A stretch of 64,000 nucleotides of DNA from Archangium lipolyticum (GCF_024623785.1 NZ_JANKBZ010000023.1:62001-126000), one strand, 5' to 3'. Counted from the stretch's first letter, positions 8,416 through 17,797 are shown. A program made the numbers and translations. Notes: generated from the sequence alone by a model not told the origin.

Positions 8416-9417
8416 GTGTCTCAACCAATGATCCGGATCGAAGGTCTGACCAAGAGCTACGGGGCCACCCAGGCACTGCGTGGGGTCAGCTTCGACGTCC
8501 CTCGAGGACAGGTGGTGGGGTTCCTCGGGCCCAATGGGGCCGGCAAGTCCACCACGATGAAGATTCTCGCCGGCTTCGTGACGCCAACGTCCGGCACGGC
8601 GAGGGTCAATGGCATCGACGTCAGCGTCGACTCGGTCGCGTCCCGGCGGTTGATCGGGTACCTGCCCGAGAACAACCCCCTCTATGAGGAGATGATGGTC
8701 CGGGACTTCCTGGACTTCGTCGCCGAGGTGAGAGGGATTCCCAAGGCCCGCCGTGCCGAGCGGATCCGCAGCGCGGTGGAGCGCTGCGGCCTTCGCTCGG
8801 TGCTGGGCAAGGACATCCACCAGCTCTCCAAGGGCTACCGGCAGCGCGTGGGTCTGGCGCAGGCCATCGTGCACGATCCGGATCTGCTCATCCTGGACGA
8901 GCCGACGACGGGCCTGGACCCCAATCAGATCGTCGAGATCCGCGGCCTCATCAAGGAGTTGGGGAAGGAAAAGACGGTCATCCTCAGCACGCACATCCTG
9001 AGCGAGGTGCAGAGCACCTGTAGCCGGGTGCTCATCATCAACGACGGGCGTCTGGTCGCGGACGACGCGCCGGAGCGGCTGGGCGAGGGCCAGGGCGGGA
9101 CGGTCACCGTCGTGCTCGCGTCTCGCACGGGGGCCATGCTGCAGTCGGACGCCGTCCGCTCGATGCTCGAGCGCGTGGCTGGCGTCACCGGTGTGGAGCC
9201 CGCGGAAGGGGAGGGCCTCGGGACGCTGGGCTTCCGGCTGCGGTACGGCACCGAGGACATCCGACGCTCGCTCTTCGAGGCCGCCGTGAGCAACGGGCTC
9301 TGTCTGCTCGAGGTGAAGCGGCAGCATGTCAGCCTGGAAGAGACGTTCCGCAAGCTCACCGGGGGCGAGGGGCCGCGTGGCCCGCAGGACCCCCAGGTGC
9401 CGCAGCGGGCGGCTTGA
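8416..9417 (+). CDS. ABC transporter ATP-binding protein (GldA/ABC-2 type)
   Basis: This 333-residue ATPase has Walker A GPNGAGKST near residue 40, a Q-loop GYLPENNPLYEEM, signature LSKGYRQRVGLAQAI, Walker B LLILDEPTTGLD, and the switch His in STHILSE. A C-terminal domain of about 90 residues follows, as in ABC-2 ATPases of the GldA/NatA kind. It would power the permease encoded 36 bp downstream. The GTG at 8416 is preferred because GGGGTGAGG precedes it; an ATG four codons in is an alternative. With the next three genes it forms a typical ATPase, permease, GldG-like and DUF4340 operon. The exported substrate is unknown; in Bacteroidetes the related Gld proteins are needed for gliding, but that role is not established here. 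Confidence 0.93.
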   Translation: MSQPMIRIEGLTKSYGATQALRGVSFDVPRGQVVGFLGPNGAGKSTTMKILAGFVTPTSGTARVNGIDVSVDSVASRRLIGYLPENNPLYEEMMVRDFLDFVAEVRGIPKARRAERIRSAVERCGLRSVLGKDIHQLSKGYRQRVGLAQAIVHDPDLLILDEPTTGLDPNQIVEIRGLIKELGKEKTVILSTHILSEVQSTCSRVLIINDGRLVADDAPERLGEGQGGTVTVVLASRTGAMLQSDAVRSMLERVAGVTGVEPAEGEGLGTLGFRLRYGTEDIRRSLFEAAVSNGLCLLEVKRQHVSLEETFRKLTGGEGPRGPQDPQVPQRAA

Positions 9418-9453
9418 GCTGACTCCCAGACATTCGAAAAAACGAGGTAGACA

Positions 9454-10173
9454 ATGGGAACGACACTGGCGGTCGCCAGGCGTGAGTTCAGGAGTTTCTT
9501 CAACTCGCCCGTCGCTTACATCGTCATCGGCGTGTTCCTGGTCGTGGCGGGATGGCTGTACTTCAGTACCATCTTCGTCGCCGGTCAGGCCTCGCTGCGG
9601 GCGTTCTTCAGCATCGCCCCCGTGCTGTTCGTCGTCTTCGCGCCGGCCGTGACGATGCGTCTGGTGGCCGAGGAGCGCAAGAGCGGCACGCTGGAGCTGC
9701 TCTTCAGCATGCCCCTGCGCGACTGGGAGCTGGTGGCGGGCAAGTTCCTCGCGGCGCTGGGCATGGTCGCGGTCGGCCTGCTGTGGACGCTGCCCTATCC
9801 GCTCACCGTGGCGAGCCTCACCGCCGAGGGCGCCCGGTTCGACTGGGGGCCCGTGGTGATGGGCTACCTGGGGCTGCTGCTGATGGCGTCCAGCTTCCTG
9901 GCGCTGGGGCTCTGGGCCAGCGCCCTCAGCCGCAACCAGATCGTCGGCTTCATCATCGGGTTGTTGCTGTGCTTCGCCTTCTACTTCATCGACAAGTTCG
10001 CGATGGTGTTGCCCGAGTCGATCGGTGAGCTGTTGCAGTACCTCTCGGTCGACTACCACTTCGCGAACATCGCGCGCGGCGTGCTGGATACGCGTGATCT
10101 CCTCTTCTACCTGTCGCTCACGGCCGTGGGGCTCGCGCTGACCACGCGCACCCTGGGCAACGTCCGTCAGTGA
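9454..10173 (+). CDS. ABC-2 type permease (GldF-like)
   Basis: The 239-residue protein has six hydrophobic segments and starts TTLAVARREFRSFFNSPVAY, a typical opening of ABC-2/GldF permeases. The loop LVAEERKSGTLELLFSMPL after the second segment matches the conserved E-R-x-x-G-T-L-E motif of the family that contacts the ATPase. It is the membrane partner of the ATPase upstream. The next gene starts 8 bp after the stop, so the two are probably translationally linked. Substrate cannot be read from the sequence. Confidence 0.92.
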   Translation: MGTTLAVARREFRSFFNSPVAYIVIGVFLVVAGWLYFSTIFVAGQASLRAFFSIAPVLFVVFAPAVTMRLVAEERKSGTLELLFSMPLRDWELVAGKFLAALGMVAVGLLWTLPYPLTVASLTAEGARFDWGPVVMGYLGLLLMASSFLALGLWASALSRNQIVGFIIGLLLCFAFYFIDKFAMVLPESIGELLQYLSVDYHFANIARGVLDTRDLLFYLSLTAVGLALTTRTLGNVRQ

Positions 10174-10181
10174 GGTCGACG

Positions 10182-11816
10182 ATGAAACCCGGTTCCTCCA
10201 ACGCGAATGTCTTCCTCGCGGCGATCATCGGCTGCCTGGTGTTGCTCAACATCCTGGCGCTGCGCACGTTCGGCCGCTTCGATGCCACCCGTGACTCGCT
10301 CTACACGCTGTCCAAGGCCTCCCAGGACACGATGGCGGGGCTCGAGGATCCCGTCACGGTCACGGCCTACTTCACCGACGACCTGCCGCCTCCGTACTCG
10401 AGCAACGCGCGCTACGTGCGCGACCTGCTCGAGGAGTTCCGGGCCGCCTCCAAGGGCCGGCTCTCCTTCGAGTTCCTGGACCCGATGACCCAGGAGACGG
10501 CCGAGGACAAGGAGACCAAGAAGGAGACGCGGCGCGACATCTTCGGCCGGGTCTTCCGTGAGCCGACCTCCGTGGAGCGCGAGCTGGCGCAGGAAGGCGT
10601 CCAGCCCGTGGAGATCCGCGTGGTCGAGGATGACCAGATGCAGACGAAGCGCGCCTACATGGGCATCGTCATCAAGCATCAGGAGAAGAAGGAGGTCATC
10701 CCCGTCGTCCAGGACATCCGGACGCTCGAGTACGACCTCACCACGCTGGTGCGCAAGCTGACGCGCCCCAAGACGCCGGTGATCGGCGTGGTGCAGGGTC
10801 ACGACGCGCCCGCGCTTCACGAGAAGCTCTCGAGTCTGCGGACGCTGCTCGGCCAGATGTACGAGGTCCGCCCCGTGGACCTGTCCGGCAAGGAGCGTGT
10901 GGACGCGGATGTCGACGCGCTGCTCGTCATCGGCCCCAGGACGGCGTTCCAGACCCAGGAGCTCAAGGCCCTCGACCAGTTCGTGATGGAGGGCAAGAGC
11001 GTGGCGTTCTTCCTCGACTCCGTCCAGGTCGACCTGAAGACCTTCGAGCCGACCGAGGCCACGCATGGGCTCGGACCCCTGCTGGCAACCTGGGGCATCA
11101 AGGTCGGGGACCAGCTGGTGGCGGATGTCGAGTCGGCCCAGCTCAGCGTCCAGGAGCGTCGGGGCTTCATGGTCGTCTCCATGCCGGTGCCGTACCCGTT
11201 CGTCCCGATGCTCGCGCGGCTCGAGGGCGACAGCCCCATCACCCAGGGGCTCTCGGGCGTCACCCTGCCGTTCAGCACCGTCGTCACCGCCACCGCGCCC
11301 GAGGGCGCCCAGGCCACGGTGCTCGCGAAGTCCTCGCGCAAGAGCTGGTTGGAGAACAAGCCCTACAACATCGACCCGCGGCGCGACTGGCGCTCGGAGA
11401 CCGTCACGCCGGACGGTCCGCACTCCCTCATGGTGCAGGTGAGCGGGAAGCTGAAGAGCCACTTCGCCTCGGAGGCCCAGGTCAGCACCTCCAGCGGTAC
11501 GCCCGTGCTCGCGGAGAGCAAGGGGGAGCCGCGAATCATCGTGGCGGGTGGCTCGGCGGCGCTGTGGGACGACTTCATGGGCCGGCCGAACCAGGCGCTG
11601 CTCCTGAACGTCGCGGACTGGCTGCTGCTGGATCCCGCGCTCCTGGCCATGCGCACTCGCGGCATGGCCGAGGCGCCCCTCCAGGAGGAGCTGAGTGCCA
11701 CCACGCGCAACGCCGTCAAGTTCGGCAATGCGTTCGGGATTCCCTTCGCACTCGCCGCCTTCGGGCTCGTCCGCTGGCGGATGCGGGAGTCGCGTCGGGC
11801 CACTGTCACCATCTGA
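10182..11816 (+). CDS. GldG-like auxiliary protein of the ABC system
   Basis: The 544-residue product has one N-terminal transmembrane segment (VFLAAIIGCLVLLNILAL), a large extracytoplasmic domain, and a second hydrophobic segment near the C-terminus followed by a basic tail. The opening RFDATRDSLYTLSKASQDTM and the stretch TVTAYFTDDLPPPYS match GldG/ABC-type auxiliary proteins. Motifs such as EYDLTTLVRKLTRPKTPVIG and ALDQFVMEGKSVAFFLDSV are also family-like. The ATG at 10182 is chosen because GAGGT stands 5 bases before it; a GTG at 10170 overlapping the previous stop is the alternative. It probably forms the periplasmic part of the transporter. Confidence 0.9.
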   Translation: MKPGSSNANVFLAAIIGCLVLLNILALRTFGRFDATRDSLYTLSKASQDTMAGLEDPVTVTAYFTDDLPPPYSSNARYVRDLLEEFRAASKGRLSFEFLDPMTQETAEDKETKKETRRDIFGRVFREPTSVERELAQEGVQPVEIRVVEDDQMQTKRAYMGIVIKHQEKKEVIPVVQDIRTLEYDLTTLVRKLTRPKTPVIGVVQGHDAPALHEKLSSLRTLLGQMYEVRPVDLSGKERVDADVDALLVIGPRTAFQTQELKALDQFVMEGKSVAFFLDSVQVDLKTFEPTEATHGLGPLLATWGIKVGDQLVADVESAQLSVQERRGFMVVSMPVPYPFVPMLARLEGDSPITQGLSGVTLPFSTVVTATAPEGAQATVLAKSSRKSWLENKPYNIDPRRDWRSETVTPDGPHSLMVQVSGKLKSHFASEAQVSTSSGTPVLAESKGEPRIIVAGGSAALWDDFMGRPNQALLLNVADWLLLDPALLAMRTRGMAEAPLQEELSATTRNAVKFGNAFGIPFALAAFGLVRWRMRESRRATVTI

Positions 11817-11836
11817 AGCGGAGCTGAGGAAGAGCC

Positions 11837-13324
11837 ATGAAGAGAGGAACGCTCATCGCCCTTGGCGCGTTCGCGGTGCTGCTCGTGCTCGTGCTCGCCA
11901 CGCGCGAGCGGCAGGTCAGCGTCGGGGTCCGCAAGCTGGAGCTGCCGAAGCTGGACAAGGCCCAGGTCACGGAGCTCGAGCTCACGGGCGCCCGGAACGC
12001 CACCCTCCGTAAGGAGGGAGAGGGTTGGATCGTGGTGGACCCGGGCAAGCCGGACACGAAGTACACGGCGGACGAGAACCTGGTGAACGGCGCCATCGAG
12101 GCGCTCGGGGAGGTGAAGAACCCGGACTTCGTCACCGACCGTGCCGAGCGGCTGGCGGAGTACGAGCTGGATGACGCGAAGGGACTGAAGCTCAAGGTCT
12201 CCCATGGCGGCGGTCCTGCCGTGGAGCTGGTGCTCGGGAAGGCCGCCAGGAACGGAGGGGTGTACCTCCGCAAGGCCGGTAGCAACGACGTGTTCGCGCA
12301 TCAGGGCCGGCTGGACTGGTCCGTGCGCAAGGAGGTCAAGGACTGGCGCAAGCGTCAGATCGTGGCGCTCGAGGTGGACAAGCTCTCCCAGCTCGTCCTC
12401 CGCTCGAAGGAGGGAGAGAGTCTGACCCTGAAGGCGGGAGCGAACCCGGGCGAGTGGAGCCTCGCGGAGGGGACCCAGACGCCCGCCGGCTTCCGGTTCA
12501 GCTCGCAGGCGGCCCAGCAGTTCGCGCAGCAACTGGCGAGCCTGTACGCGCAGGACTTCCTCGAGGGTGATGCCGCGGCCGACTCCGCGACGGGGCTCGC
12601 TGGCGCGCATGACAGCGTGGAGGCGCAGTTGAAGGACGGCAAGAAGGTGGTGGTGCACCTGGGCCGCCAGCCCGAGGCGAAGGATGGCTCGGGCTCCGTC
12701 GCGGTCCGGGTCGAGGGAGACGCCCAGGTGTACCAGCTCCCGCAGTACACCGCCTCGCAGCTTCGCAAGCGCCTCGTGGACTTCCGGGACCTGGGCCTCC
12801 TGCGCTTCGAGCCGCAGAAGGTCTCGAAGCTGAAGCTCCAGGCCGGTGGCAAGACCGTCGTCGTGGTGAAGGAAGGGGAGGGGTGGAAGATCACCGAGCC
12901 CCAGAAGCTCCCGGACGGCTTCGAGCTCGAGCCGTCGCAGGTCGGCATGCAGCTCGCCTGGCTGCGCGACCTGCGTGCGACCCGTCTCGTCGAAGGCCAG
13001 GTCTCGGACGGGCAGGCCGGGCTCACTTCACCGGCCGCGCTCGTGGAGGTGACCGTCGAGGGCGAGCCCGTCCAGACCCTGCGGCTGGGCAAGGAGGCGC
13101 CGGGGGCGGCGAGCGGCACGAAGGAGCTGTACGCCCGGAGTACGATCGACGCGTTCACCTACGCCGTGGGTGAGGGCGTGCGAGCCCGGCTGGCCCAGGG
13201 CCTCGAGCTCTTCAAGCGCCGCGCTCCGCCGAGCTTCGCCGGGGGTGGGCAGATGCAGGGGCTCGACTCGCTCCCGCCCGACGTGAGGCGGCAGCTGGAG
13301 GCCCAACTGCGCGCGGGTCAGTAA
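11837..13324 (+). CDS. DUF4340 domain-containing protein
   Basis: The 495-residue product has an N-terminal membrane segment (TLIALGAFAVLLVLVLAT) and a long periplasmic region made of repeated beta-rich units with patterns such as LRKEGEGWIVVDPGKPDTKY and VVVKEGEGWKITEPQKLP. This is the DUF4340 pattern, a family almost always found next to GldG-like genes. A GAGGAAGAG ribosome site precedes the ATG. It is the last gene of the four-gene ABC operon, 20 bp after the GldG-like gene. The role is unknown beyond that association. Its C-terminus is Gln/Arg-rich without a second membrane anchor. Confidence 0.88.
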   Translation: MKRGTLIALGAFAVLLVLVLATRERQVSVGVRKLELPKLDKAQVTELELTGARNATLRKEGEGWIVVDPGKPDTKYTADENLVNGAIEALGEVKNPDFVTDRAERLAEYELDDAKGLKLKVSHGGGPAVELVLGKAARNGGVYLRKAGSNDVFAHQGRLDWSVRKEVKDWRKRQIVALEVDKLSQLVLRSKEGESLTLKAGANPGEWSLAEGTQTPAGFRFSSQAAQQFAQQLASLYAQDFLEGDAAADSATGLAGAHDSVEAQLKDGKKVVVHLGRQPEAKDGSGSVAVRVEGDAQVYQLPQYTASQLRKRLVDFRDLGLLRFEPQKVSKLKLQAGGKTVVVVKEGEGWKITEPQKLPDGFELEPSQVGMQLAWLRDLRATRLVEGQVSDGQAGLTSPAALVEVTVEGEPVQTLRLGKEAPGAASGTKELYARSTIDAFTYAVGEGVRARLAQGLELFKRRAPPSFAGGGQMQGLDSLPPDVRRQLEAQLRAGQ

Positions 13325-13367
13325 GAGGACGTTGGGGCTCAGGGGGATCCGGCTACAATCGGTCCCC

Positions 13368-14804
13368 ATGAGCCAGGACATCCAGGCGCTCTTGTGGTCC
13401 TACGGATATGTCGGAGCCTGCGTGGCCGCGGGGGAGTCCTCCCTGCGCCTGGGCTTGTCACGGGAGCTCGCGCGCAAGATCATCCACGTGAGCGTGGGCT
13501 TCTGGATCTTCGGCACGCTGTGGCTCTTCCAGAACCCGGCGTTGGCCGTGGTGCCGTCGCTGACGGCGGCGGTCGCCAACTGGGTCATCCATCGCAAGCG
13601 CCTGTTGAAGTCCGTTGAGACCGAGCCCGACAACCTGGGCACGGTCTGGTTCGCGTTGGCCTTCTCGGCCCTGGTGTGGCTGGCCTGGGACAAGCCCGTG
13701 GCCGCGGCGGGCGGTGTCATGGCCATGGCCGTGGGCGATGCCCTGGCCTCGCTGGTGGGCATGCGTTTCGGGCGCCACCCGTACGAGACGCTCGGAGGTG
13801 AGCGCAAGAGCCTGGAGGGCTCCCTCGCCATGCTGGCTGGCACCTTCGTGGCCGTGCTGGCCACGCTGACGTGGATGCCGGGCCTCGCTCCCGACATGCC
13901 GAAGGTGCCGCTGGCCGCCCTGTGTGCCGTGGTGGCCACCTGTGCCGAGGCACTCGGCACCCGGGGACGGGACAACCTCTTCGTGCCGCTGGCCGCGGGC
14001 GCCGTCCTCTACCTGGTTCCTCCCTCGCATGCCGCGGGGCTGGGCCTGGGCGCGGTGATCGCCGTCTTCATCGGCGTGGTGTCCTGGCTCCGGGGCTCGT
14101 TGAGCCCGAGCGGCGTGCTGGGGGCCATCCTGATCGGCACGCCCGTCCTCGGGCTCGCGGGGGCGGTGGGCGCCTCGGCCCTGCTCGCCTTCTTCATCTC
14201 CTCCAGCGCGCTCTCCAAGACCTTCCGGGCCCGCAAGGCCGGCGTGGAGGAGGAGTACGCGAAGACGGGGACGCGCGACCTGGGACAGGCGCTGGCCAAC
14301 GGTGGTGTGGCCGCGCTCGCGGCGGTGCTGCTGGCCGTCACCGGAGACGAGCGCTATGCGCTGGCCATGCTGGGCGCCCTGGTCGCCGCCAACGCGGACA
14401 CGTGGGCCACCGAGCTGGGTGTCCTCTCCCGCTCGCCCCCCAGGCTGGTCACCACGCTGCGGCAGGTGCCGGCTGGCACGTCCGGTGCCGTCTCGGGAGC
14501 CGGGTTGATGGCCTCGACCGCGGGGGCCGCCTTCGTTGGAGTGGTGGCCGCGCTCGCGGGCGCCCGGTGGTCGCTCCTCCCATGGCTCGTGCTGGCCGGG
14601 GTGGTGGGCTCGCTGTTCGACAGCTTCCTGGGCGCCACGGTGCAGGACGTGCGCTGGTGCGACGCCTGTGGCCGGGAGACGGAGCGCCGGGTGCATCGCT
14701 GTGGCCGGGCCGCCCGGCCCCTGAGGGGCTTCTCCTGGCTGGGCAACGACACGGTCAACGTGTTGGCCACGGCCGCGGGGGCGCTGCTGGCCTTCTGGGC
14801 GTAG
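13368..14804 (+). CDS. Fused VTE5-like (phytol/dolichol kinase) and DUF92/VTE6-like membrane protein
   Basis: The 478-residue polytopic protein joins two families. Residues 1-215 carry the CTP-dependent lipid kinase pattern of SEC59/VTE5: RKIIH at 36-40, GDALASLVG at 123-131 and KSLEGS at 147-152. Residues about 220-478 match DUF92/TMEM19, the family of phytyl-phosphate kinase VTE6: GVLGAILIGTPVLG, FFISSSALSKTFRA, RDLGQALANGGVAA, ANADTWATELGVLS, GTSGAVSGAG and GSLFDSFLGATVQ. In plants the two kinases act in sequence to turn phytol into phytyl diphosphate; here both sit in one chain. A pair of CxxC-like cysteines lies near residue 430. The ATG at 13368 is chosen as the start of homology. The isoprenoid substrate in a non-phototroph is unknown. 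Confidence 0.85.
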   Translation: MSQDIQALLWSYGYVGACVAAGESSLRLGLSRELARKIIHVSVGFWIFGTLWLFQNPALAVVPSLTAAVANWVIHRKRLLKSVETEPDNLGTVWFALAFSALVWLAWDKPVAAAGGVMAMAVGDALASLVGMRFGRHPYETLGGERKSLEGSLAMLAGTFVAVLATLTWMPGLAPDMPKVPLAALCAVVATCAEALGTRGRDNLFVPLAAGAVLYLVPPSHAAGLGLGAVIAVFIGVVSWLRGSLSPSGVLGAILIGTPVLGLAGAVGASALLAFFISSSALSKTFRARKAGVEEEYAKTGTRDLGQALANGGVAALAAVLLAVTGDERYALAMLGALVAANADTWATELGVLSRSPPRLVTTLRQVPAGTSGAVSGAGLMASTAGAAFVGVVAALAGARWSLLPWLVLAGVVGSLFDSFLGATVQDVRWCDACGRETERRVHRCGRAARPLRGFSWLGNDTVNVLATAAGALLAFWA

Positions 14805-14855
14805 CTCGCGGTGTTGCTCGTCCCTGTCGGGACTTCTCGCCTATCCTCCGCCGCC

Positions 14856-15815
14856 ATGTCCCAGTCCCAGCAGGTTCGTGTCGCCGTCGTCCAGGCCGCT
14901 CCCGTCCTCTTCGATCGTGAGGGGACGCTCGAACGCGTCGCCTCCTGGACCGCCCGGGCCGCCCAGGCGGGTGCTCGCATCGTCCTCTTCCCGGAGGCCT
15001 TCATCCCCGCCTATCCCCGGGGACTGGGCTTCGGCTTCATCGTCGGCAGCCGGACCGAGGCTGGCCGCCGTCTCTGGCAGCTCTACAACGAGCAGTCGGT
15101 GGAGATCCCCGGCCCGGCGATCGACCACCTCGGGAGCATCGCCCGCCAGCACGGTGTCTACCTCGCCATCGGTGTCATCGAGCGTGATCGCGTGACGCGC
15201 GGGACGCTCTACTGCACGCTGCTCTACTTCGGGCCGGACGGTGCGCTGCTCGCGAAGCACCGCAAGCTCAAGCCCACCGGCTCCGAGCGGCTCATCTGGG
15301 GCGAGGGCGATGGGAGCACGCTCTCCACGGTCGAGACCCCCTTCGGCCGGCTCGGCGGGCTCATCTGCTGGGAGAACTACATGCCGCTCGCCCGGACGGC
15401 CATGTACGCCAAGGGCGTCGACATCTACCTCGCCCCCACCGCCGACAACCGGGACACCTGGCAGGCCACGGTGCGCCACATCGCCAGCGAAGGCCGGTGC
15501 TTCGTGCTCGGGTGCAACCAGTTCGTCACCCGCGACATGTACCCGGAGGAGGTCCTGCGCGAGGAGGCCCTGCCCGCCGACGCACCCCGCATCATGTCCC
15601 GCGGTGGCAGCGTCATCGTCTCCCCGTTCGGCGAGGTGCTCGCCGGGCCTCTATGGGACGAGGAGGGGCTGCTGACCGCGGACCTCGACCTGGGGCTGCT
15701 CACCCGGGCGCGGCTCGACTTCGACCCGTGCGGCCACTACGCCCGGCCGGATGTCTTCCGGCTGGAGGTGGACGAGCGCGAGCGGCCCGTGGCGGCGTTC
15801 CGCCTTCAGGGGTGA
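14856..15815 (+). CDS. Nitrilase (carbon-nitrogen hydrolase family)
   Basis: Nitrilases hydrolyse organic nitriles to the acid and ammonia through a Glu-Lys-Cys triad. The 319-residue product shows all three: Glu47 in LFPEAFIPAYPRG, Lys137 in KHRKLKPT, and Cys171 in GGLICWENYMPL. The CWENYMPLAR context and the PTADNRDTWQ motif are those of true nitrilases and cyanide hydratases rather than amidases. The ATG at 14856 is chosen because homology starts at QVRVAVVQAAPV. It lies 51 bp after the fused kinase gene and 88 bp before an AraC-type regulator in the same direction. The substrate is not predictable from sequence. Confidence 0.93.
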   Translation: MSQSQQVRVAVVQAAPVLFDREGTLERVASWTARAAQAGARIVLFPEAFIPAYPRGLGFGFIVGSRTEAGRRLWQLYNEQSVEIPGPAIDHLGSIARQHGVYLAIGVIERDRVTRGTLYCTLLYFGPDGALLAKHRKLKPTGSERLIWGEGDGSTLSTVETPFGRLGGLICWENYMPLARTAMYAKGVDIYLAPTADNRDTWQATVRHIASEGRCFVLGCNQFVTRDMYPEEVLREEALPADAPRIMSRGGSVIVSPFGEVLAGPLWDEEGLLTADLDLGLLTRARLDFDPCGHYARPDVFRLEVDERERPVAAFRLQG

Positions 15816-15903
15816 CCGCGGAAATCAATTTCCCCGATAGGACAAATCCGGGCCGCGGATGTACGGCCTCCCGTGGGGGGAGGTTGACGCCAGCCGATCT
15901 ACG

Positions 15904-16989
15904 ATGGAAGGCGTGACGGAACCGACCTGCTGGGCAAGAGGCCTGGCGCACGTAGTGGATTACGCAACGCAGCGGGGTGCGGATCGCTCGGCGATTCTGG
16001 CGCGCGCATCGGTGCGCACCGGGTTGCTCGCGGATCCGGATGCACGGGTGCCCATCTCGGCGTACTACGCGGCGGTGGAGGCCGCGGCGGAGGCACTGGC
16101 CGACCCCCATTTCGGGCTCCATTACATCGAGGCCATCGAACCGGCGGCCATCGATGCGGTGGGCTTCCTGGGGATGGCCAGCCGCACGGTGGGAGAGGCG
16201 GTGCGGCGAATCATCCGCTACCACCGGGTGATGAGTGAGGGGGAGGTGTTCGAGGTGGAGATGGACGGAGGCCGCGCCGTCTTCCGATTCGAGCCCCATG
16301 GCCCCTTCCGCCCCGCCCACGTCCACATCACGGAGATGTATGCGGCGGACTGCCTGCTGCTGCCAGCGCGTTACACGGGAGCTCCCGTGGAGGTCCTCAC
16401 GCTGCGCTTCGCCCACCCCGCGCATGGCGACCCGGGCGAGTACCGCCGGCGCTTTGGCCGGATGCCAGAGTTCGGTGCCGGGGTGAACCAGTGGGCAGTG
16501 CCCGAGGAGGTGTTGGAACGGCCGCTGCCGCGTCCCGACCCGGGGTTGGCGGCCTTCCTGGAACGCTATCTCGATGCGCGTGCGACGGCCCTGCCGGCGA
16601 CGAGCCCCGTACGCGAACAGGTACGGCAAGCACTGGCCGAGGGACTGGCGGATGGCCAGGCCTCGCTGGCGGCCACGGCCCGGCGGCTCCGGGTGAGTGC
16701 ACGCACGCTCCAGCGGCGTCTGTCATTGGAGGGGGTCACGTTGGAGACCCTCCTCACGGAGGTACGGAGGGAGCGCGCCCGCCTCCTGCTGGAGCAGGGT
16801 CTACCCGTGGCCGAGGTGAGCTTCCTGCTGGGCTACGCGGAGCCCGCGGTCTTCCACCGTGCGTTCAAGCGTTGGACGGGGACGACGCCCCAGGCATGGC
16901 GGGCCCGCGCACTCCAGAAGGGTGCTCAGGAGCGCTCGGGTGGCAGCGCTGGGGTGGCGAAGGACACACGCGCCACCTCTCGCATGTAG
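15904..16989 (+). CDS. AraC-family transcriptional regulator with arabinose-binding-like N-domain
   Basis: This 361-residue regulator has an N-terminal sensor domain of the type found in OruR/ArgR-like AraC proteins (FGLHYIEAIEPAAIDAVGFL and RIIRYHRVMSEG) and a C-terminal double helix-turn-helix. The DNA-binding part is clear: SLAATARRLRVSARTLQRRL and then AEVSFLLGYAEPAVFHRAFK, ending GTTPQAWR. It follows the nitrilase gene in the same direction and may control it or nearby genes (inference). The ATG at 15904 is chosen; a GTG three codons in is an alternative. Its last 64 bp overlap the convergent SDR gene. Confidence 0.92.
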   Translation: MEGVTEPTCWARGLAHVVDYATQRGADRSAILARASVRTGLLADPDARVPISAYYAAVEAAAEALADPHFGLHYIEAIEPAAIDAVGFLGMASRTVGEAVRRIIRYHRVMSEGEVFEVEMDGGRAVFRFEPHGPFRPAHVHITEMYAADCLLLPARYTGAPVEVLTLRFAHPAHGDPGEYRRRFGRMPEFGAGVNQWAVPEEVLERPLPRPDPGLAAFLERYLDARATALPATSPVREQVRQALAEGLADGQASLAATARRLRVSARTLQRRLSLEGVTLETLLTEVRRERARLLLEQGLPVAEVSFLLGYAEPAVFHRAFKRWTGTTPQAWRARALQKGAQERSGGSAGVAKDTRATSRM

Positions 16990-17732
16990 TTGCGTGCCCA
17001 GTTGGGGAACAGGCCGGACAGCCAGACGAAGGTGCGGTTTCCAGCGCCCGAGACGTGCACGGGCCGGGCACGCAGCGTGGCTCGCACCGCCTCGCGTGCG
17101 ACTTCTTCCGGGTCCTGCAACGGCACTCGCGTGAGCTTGACGGACAGCCCGTTCTCGGTGCGGGTGTGGCCGGGCATGAAGAGCAGCACGCGCACACCGC
17201 GCGCCTCCACCTCGCCTCGGAGCGCATGGGTGAAGGCATTGAGGGCGGCCTTGCTGGCGCTGTAGTTGGCGTTGGTGGGATAGGCAACCTGTCCCAGCAC
17301 GGAGCTGACGTTGACGAGCGTGCCTTCCCCTCGCTGGAGCATCTCGGGCAACACCGCTCGCACCATGCGCAGCGCGCCAAAGTAGTTCACCTCCAGCTCC
17401 AGCCGGCCTCGGGCCGGGTCCTGCTCCAGGAAGGGCTGCTGGAAGTAGACCCCCGCGTTGTTGATGAGCAGATCGATGTGCCCATGGGCCGCGCGAGCAG
17501 CATCCACCGCCCGGGCCACGGACGCGTCGTCGGTCACATCCAGCCCATGGTGCCAGGCACGTCCGCCAGCACGCTGGATGGAGTCCGCGCCGCGAGCCAG
17601 GGCCTCCAGCTCCCTGCCCATCATGAGAACGGTCGCACCCGCCGCCCCATAGGCACGCGCCATGGCCAGACCAATGCCCCGGCTGGCGCCAGTGATGAGG
17701 ACGTTCCTGCCACGAAAAGGGAGTGTGTTCAT
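16926..17732 (-). CDS. Short-chain dehydrogenase/reductase
   Basis: The 268-residue protein is a classical SDR. It has the NAD(P)-binding TGASRGIG motif at 14-21, NNAG at the expected place, an active-site Ser in VNVSSVLG, and YSASK with catalytic Tyr and Lys. The start MNTLPFRGRNVLITGASRGI is chosen because the Rossmann fold begins at once. The length and a C-terminal region with LSGLFPNWARNYMREV resemble SDRs acting on lipid or sterol-like substrates, but the substrate is not known. Its 3' end runs 64 bp into the end of the AraC gene on the other strand. Confidence 0.92.
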   Translation of the reverse strand: MNTLPFRGRNVLITGASRGIGLAMARAYGAAGATVLMMGRELEALARGADSIQRAGGRAWHHGLDVTDDASVARAVDAARAAHGHIDLLINNAGVYFQQPFLEQDPARGRLELEVNYFGALRMVRAVLPEMLQRGEGTLVNVSSVLGQVAYPTNANYSASKAALNAFTHALRGEVEARGVRVLLFMPGHTRTENGLSVKLTRVPLQDPEEVAREAVRATLRARPVHVSGAGNRTFVWLSGLFPNWARNYMREVARVSFATPALPPERS

Positions 17733-17797
17733 GCCCGGCAAGGTACACAGGTGGGCCCCGGGAACCCGTGACTCGGGGCGCCCGAAGGATTGACCTT

